Part shown: positions 60,659-64,000 of the stretch, in pieces
How the letters are laid out: every line of letters begins with the position of its first letter
Numbering within the stretch: the first letter of the stretch is position 1
Assembly: GCA_964528055.1 (NCBI GenBank)
Contig: CAZGQM010000003.1
Coordinates: forward strand, 62,001-126,000
Length of the DNA: 64,000 nucleotides
Direction of reading: 5' to 3'
Source: Geoanaerobacter sp964528055
GTDB lineage: Bacteria > Desulfobacterota > Desulfuromonadia > Geobacterales > DSM-12255
Program-made: the position numbers and the translations under genes
The notes under the pieces: model-generated
What the model was told of the DNA's origin: nothing
What the model saw: the letters and a program-made list of their open reading frames with translations, nothing else
Databases searched by the model: none

Positions 60659-61651
60659 ATGAAAAACAAGAACGCAAAATCCCCGCTTGCGGCCTATATA
60701 CGCAAGCTACATGCCTCTAAAGCGCTCATGGACGACCTTGTTTTCCCGGAGCGAGTTTTGTCGCGCGTCAAGCTCTTGGATCCCAAAGCTGACACAGAGG
60801 AGATCCTGCGAGTCATGCGTGAACAAAATGCCTCTTTAAGCATCGAGCTAGAGCATGCACGAACAACTGCCCCTTTGCGCAGGGTCGGTCAGTATGAAAA
60901 GGCTGAAACTCGTCCCTTTTATGTTCTCGATGACGCAAGGGTCAATTTTGATGAGAGCTTTGTTCAAGCGCAATTAGCCTCTCTAACAACTCAATGTCCC
61001 GTCCTGACGATTGGCCAGGTTAAGGCCAGTGACTTTTATTGTTATAACTGGGTAGAGACAGAAGTAGCTGGAACGAGAGCTTTAGTAGCGTTTTGGCCCA
61101 TCAGTCAATACCCAAGCCAATTACCAGCTGAAACCCCTACTGGTATTTGGTCAGGTGAGACAGGCGCTGAATTTTGGGGGTATATGCACGTTATGCCCAG
61201 GAAATGGTGGTTTGATCCTTTTGACATGGTAGCGTGTGCAGGTGTGCTGCAATTTACGCTGCCCCCGCCCAAATGTGACTCGACTGTCTACTGGGGTACA
61301 AAAGGCCATGTAAAGGCGGTAGGTTGGACTGTATCTGGCGATCCAGCATGGGCTGAAACGGAATGGGTTCTTTATGAGAGTCCGGAAGGTGCTGGTTTCC
61401 CATCAGACATAACTTCTTACTCATTTTACAGCGATGGCGTTTACAAGGACGGCGGCGGCAATTTTAATGCTTACGATACTGAGACGTGGAATCGCTCCTT
61501 CAAGGTCAGAGCCGGGGTACAAAGTCGAATATATCTCGGGGTTTCAATTATGCTTTATGGCCGTAACTGTCGGATTGAACTTGGCGGCTTGGGGAGCTAC
61601 TTTAACTTCGACTACGGAATTACATATTGTATGACTCCGCAGACCAGCTAA
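60659..61651 (+). CDS. island protein of unknown function, 330 aa, beta-rich
   Basis: The start follows CTGGAGGTGTGAATA. The N-terminal 90 residues are helical and basic (MKNKNAKSPLAAYIRKLHAS), the rest is rich in aromatic residues and beta pattern (FWPISQYPSQLPAET, EFWGYMHVMPRKWWFDPFD). No signal peptide. It shares the MKNK start and the plan of a helical front plus beta-rich back with the PLAT protein 300 bases downstream, so the two may form a functional pair. No family recognised. Confidence 0.7.
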   Translation: MKNKNAKSPLAAYIRKLHASKALMDDLVFPERVLSRVKLLDPKADTEEILRVMREQNASLSIELEHARTTAPLRRVGQYEKAETRPFYVLDDARVNFDESFVQAQLASLTTQCPVLTIGQVKASDFYCYNWVETEVAGTRALVAFWPISQYPSQLPAETPTGIWSGETGAEFWGYMHVMPRKWWFDPFDMVACAGVLQFTLPPPKCDSTVYWGTKGHVKAVGWTVSGDPAWAETEWVLYESPEGAGFPSDITSYSFYSDGVYKDGGGNFNAYDTETWNRSFKVRAGVQSRIYLGVSIMLYGRNCRIELGGLGSYFNFDYGITYCMTPQTS

Positions 61652-61956
61652 ACCTAAAAGGGGAACCTATACTGGGACAGAAATCGGGTTGAACACGCCT
61701 AGAAAGAGAACAAAGTGAGCCTGCCCTTGAAAATGGGAATATTCGAGTAATATCCCAACTAGCCCCATGACCCGACCGCCCTAAAAAGCTGGGCGGGCGG
61801 GTCATGGGGGCACCACGTTGGATGGGTTAATGACGTTAATTAATCTCAGGGAAAGTAGCCTTCATGATGAGAGCCAAGAAAATCAATTTCACAACATGTA
61901 TATGTTGATATATTTATATATTGTTCTCAACAATAAAATGCAATGGAGGTAGATTT
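61652..61956. other. intergenic stretch between the two island proteins
   Basis: These 305 bases hold the long hairpin at 61762-61811 and an AT-rich segment before the PLAT gene that could contain its promoter (around 61890-61930). No ORF worth calling. Confidence 0.5.
61762..61811. terminator. 20-bp GC-rich hairpin
   Basis: GCCCCATGACCCGACCGCCC (61762-61781) pairs with GGGCGGGCGGGTCATGGGGGC (61791-61811) with only one mismatch and one extra G. There is no T-run, so it may act as an RNA stability or boundary hairpin as much as a terminator. Confidence 0.6.
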
Positions 61957-63315
61957 ATGAAAAACAAATCACTTAAAATCAGAACTATCGACCCAAGAGA
62001 CATTGCATATAAGTATTTATTAAAATCAATAGACGCCTACAACATTTCATGCAAGCAATTTGCAATAAGAGATCAGTCAATTAAAGTGATAGAAAATAAA
62101 ATAATAATGAAGCATATGGAAGCATATAAAAACTATATGAATGCCCGTGCTAACTTTATCAAAAGTGGGTTTCCTAAGAGTGATTTTAAAGTGAAACAAC
62201 TATTAACTGATAAATATTATAATGACAATATTCTTAGTAGGGCAAGTGCTAATATATTTATGAACAGAAAGTTAGCTCAAATTATCCATGTCTGGGGACC
62301 AAAAACATATGGAGGAATCTACTACACAGGCCCAGTAGGTCAGTCAATATTAGGCTGTATTGATCCACCCACATTACATTACGGAGTTTATGGTTCGGAT
62401 TCCGACATTGGGTCTCTCTCAGATGGAAGTGGATTTGTAGGATATGGGTTTGATATCGAAGATCCAAACATTATTGGGTTAGATCTATCAGCTTATATGA
62501 AATGTGGAGGAATCGCATATATAGAACCAAATAATCCAGGCGCACGCGTCGAACTTATTTGTAATATACATGTTTTGCAATATCGGGGGATAGGCAAGCC
62601 AGTAAGGGAAATAGGTAACGAGTATTGGAACTATACTCCTTATAGGAGTGGGCAAGCATTCCCAGACCCAGACGCAGATAATGGTTGGGAGTTAGGGAAC
62701 ACAAATACAGTTACGACTGCAAATCCAGGTATGGTTACGCTTAACCCATCAAATCCAAAATTCAATTGTTATATCTGCGATGTAATACCAGGTGATTCTT
62801 TCCTAATACTCTATTCTTTCATTGTAACTCCGTATGCATCAGCGATTTATTGCTCAATAAACGACAGCGATAGTGGTCACATTGTATTGATTCCGCCTTA
62901 TGCAATTGAGCATTCAAGATCAATACATTTTGCAACTGCAATACCAACTGCACAATATCGTATTATAGTTGAAACTAGAGATAAAAAATATGCAGGTACT
63001 GACGCTGCCGTATATTTGACAATATACGGAATAGGTGAACACTCGGATGAATACCAACTTATCAGTGCTGATTCAAAAATTGATCCATTTGAAAGAAACT
63101 CAATATCAGAATTTAATATCGTGTTGAAGGAATTAGGACCCATACAATCAATCAGAATTCGTCATAATAATCAAGGGAGTAATCCAGGGTGGTTTTTAGA
63201 TAAGGTAACTATTCAGAATCTCACTACTGGACTAACTAGCGTTTTCCCTTGCGGCAAGTGGCTTGCTGTTGACCAAGGAGACGGGAGTATAGACAGAATT
63301 CTGCAGCATGAATAA
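61957..63315 (+). CDS. PLAT-domain protein in a genomic island
   Basis: AATGGAGGTAGATTT leads to ATG 61957 (452 aa). The N-terminal 110 residues are helical and basic, then comes a beta-rich unit (GGIYYTGPVGQSILGCIDPP, CGGIAYIEPNNPGARVELIC). Residues about 333-445 are a PLAT/LH2 domain: YRIIVETRDKKYAGTDAAVY, then PIQSIRIRHNNQGSNPGWFL, DKVTI and CGKWLAVDQGDGSIDR. PLAT domains bind lipids or partner proteins and are best known from lipoxygenases and polycystins. No signal peptide or catalytic domain is evident. The gene is far more AT-rich than the host. Confidence 0.78.
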   Translation: MKNKSLKIRTIDPRDIAYKYLLKSIDAYNISCKQFAIRDQSIKVIENKIIMKHMEAYKNYMNARANFIKSGFPKSDFKVKQLLTDKYYNDNILSRASANIFMNRKLAQIIHVWGPKTYGGIYYTGPVGQSILGCIDPPTLHYGVYGSDSDIGSLSDGSGFVGYGFDIEDPNIIGLDLSAYMKCGGIAYIEPNNPGARVELICNIHVLQYRGIGKPVREIGNEYWNYTPYRSGQAFPDPDADNGWELGNTNTVTTANPGMVTLNPSNPKFNCYICDVIPGDSFLILYSFIVTPYASAIYCSINDSDSGHIVLIPPYAIEHSRSIHFATAIPTAQYRIIVETRDKKYAGTDAAVYLTIYGIGEHSDEYQLISADSKIDPFERNSISEFNIVLKELGPIQSIRIRHNNQGSNPGWFLDKVTIQNLTTGLTSVFPCGKWLAVDQGDGSIDRILQHE

Positions 63316-63379
63316 TGAAGGGAGTATACAGGCGGCGCGTCTCCAGTAACCGCCCTTCCAATAACACGTTGAGAGATAA

Positions 63380-63887
63380 ATGATGGATTCCAAGAATGTA
63401 AATCGCGAAATCAAGTCTACAGTATGGGCCTCACTCAAGACGCGAGGGTTTGACAATTTCTCGACACGCACTGCTTGGAGGCACCACGCTGATCGAATAG
63501 ATGTAGTGAACTTCCAATTGTTTAACTCCTATAACGCATCTGCTATTGGTTGTACAACATTCTCATTTGCTATCAATCTTGGATGCTATTTACCTTACAT
63601 TCCTGATCAATATGGACCTGGGCATGTAAACCGAAGAACGACATCCTACTTCCCGAAGAATCGCAATGTCATTGCGCAGGCGAATAAGGCCAGAGCGGAA
63701 AAAGTCTATAGTTGATCGCCTTTTGAGGAACCGCAAGCCGCAGGACATCTGGTCAATCGAGCCGGATGATAAAAACCTTCAAGACTCAATTGCAGAAGCA
63801 GATAATTTGCTTTGTACTGAAGCCATGCATTGGTTCTCAGAAATTGGTGAAGCTGGAAATGTCATGAATATTCTTGAACATGCGTAA
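63380..63887 (+). pseudogene. DUF4304-like gene with two frameshifts
   Basis: Frame 1 from ATG 63380 gives NREIKSTVWASLKTRGFDNF and VVNFQLFNSYNASAIGCTTF, a DUF4304-type start. To continue it must shift near 63650 to read PEESQCH and again near 63672 to read LRRRIRPERKKSIVDRLL, then PQDIWSIEPDDKNLQDSI and LEHA to the stop at 63887. Both shifts are explained by single missing bases. The gene is inactive unless these are sequence errors. Confidence 0.6.
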
Positions 63888-63896
63888 GCTTCCCTG

Positions 63897-64000
63897 TCAA
63901 GTAGACAGATTGAAAGTAGAGTTTCTGGTGTAGTTTTGCATGAATTCAGATGGCGTCATATGTTCAAGAGAATCATGAGGCCGTCGTTCGTTGTAATCGA
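63897..64000 (-). mobile_element. 3' end of an IS3-family transposase (OrfB), partial
   Basis: The minus strand reads DYNERRPHDSLEHMTPSEFM and ends FNLST with TGA at 63897-63899, the C-terminus of an IS3-type integrase-core transposase (the N-x-x-R-P-H-x-S-L motif). The stop overlaps the presumed insertion-sequence end TGTCAAGTAGACAGA at 63895-63909. The rest lies beyond the window. Confidence 0.85.

Noticed and set aside
1..64000. CRISPR arrays, rRNA genes and a replication origin
   Set aside because: Looked for regularly spaced repeats, rRNA core sequence and DnaA-box clusters by eye and saw none.

Overview
The window reads as a chromosomal segment of a delta-proteobacterial metal reducer of the Geobacter/Geotalea group. 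This is an inference from gene content: a decaheme c-type cytochrome next to an outer-membrane barrel, citramalate synthase (cimA) beside lysC, a split archaeal-type glutamate synthase with its own ferredoxin and flavoprotein, a DUF1858 protein and several PilZ/response-regulator type proteins. No rRNA is present; there are two tRNA-Leu genes.

Layout. 0-17.8 kb: polyphosphate:AMP phosphotransferase, a SulP transporter, a lipid kinase overlapping a secreted glycosidase-like protein, a VKOR-DsbA fusion, a PHP-glycosyltransferase fusion, then a tightly overlapping minus-strand operon (822-aa unknown protein, phosphatidylserine decarboxylase, Lgt-like protein, DUF2062 protein) that looks like an uncharacterised lipid or envelope pathway. 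It is followed by an RMD1/DUF155 protein and a ParA-like ATPase with a ribbon-helix-helix partner. 17.8-24.4 kb is accessory and scarred: small ORFs, an HU/IHF protein, an AbrB/RelE-type toxin-antitoxin pair, paired 21-bp repeats like IS21 ends, a possible group II intron scrap, a frameshifted DUF4160 gene followed by a DUF2442 protein, a pair of 80-bp direct repeats bounding 3.3 kb, a strongly structured probable RNA in front of an AT-rich orphan gene, and a decapitated chemoreceptor.

24.5-56.4 kb is mostly housekeeping: tRNA-Leu(UAG), cimA, lysC, lepB and lepA on the minus strand; yhbY, dgt, a class II aldolase, rsmD, coaD, an aminotransferase, DUF1858 and PilZ proteins; the five-gene glutamate synthase set (36.9-42.2 kb); sppA and a phosphoesterase. 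A minus-strand electron-transfer cluster (43.8-49.7 kb: MlaF-like ATPase, decaheme lipoprotein cytochrome, barrel, ABC-type binding protein, response regulator, Cys-tailed protein) is followed by a TPR protein that appears to start at AUC and an AcuC-like deacetylase, then the glycolytic set gap-pgk-tpiA and secG.

56.5-64 kb is a genomic island at tRNA-Leu(GAG): a P4-type integrase immediately downstream, a block of decayed genes, and an AT-rich pair of new-looking proteins, one with a C-terminal PLAT domain. The window ends inside an IS3-family transposase. The far end of the island is not in the window.

The best candidates for something undescribed are the 822-aa/PSD/Lgt-like/DUF2062 operon, the structured RNA plus orphan gene at 22.1-23.3 kb, and the PLAT pair in the island.
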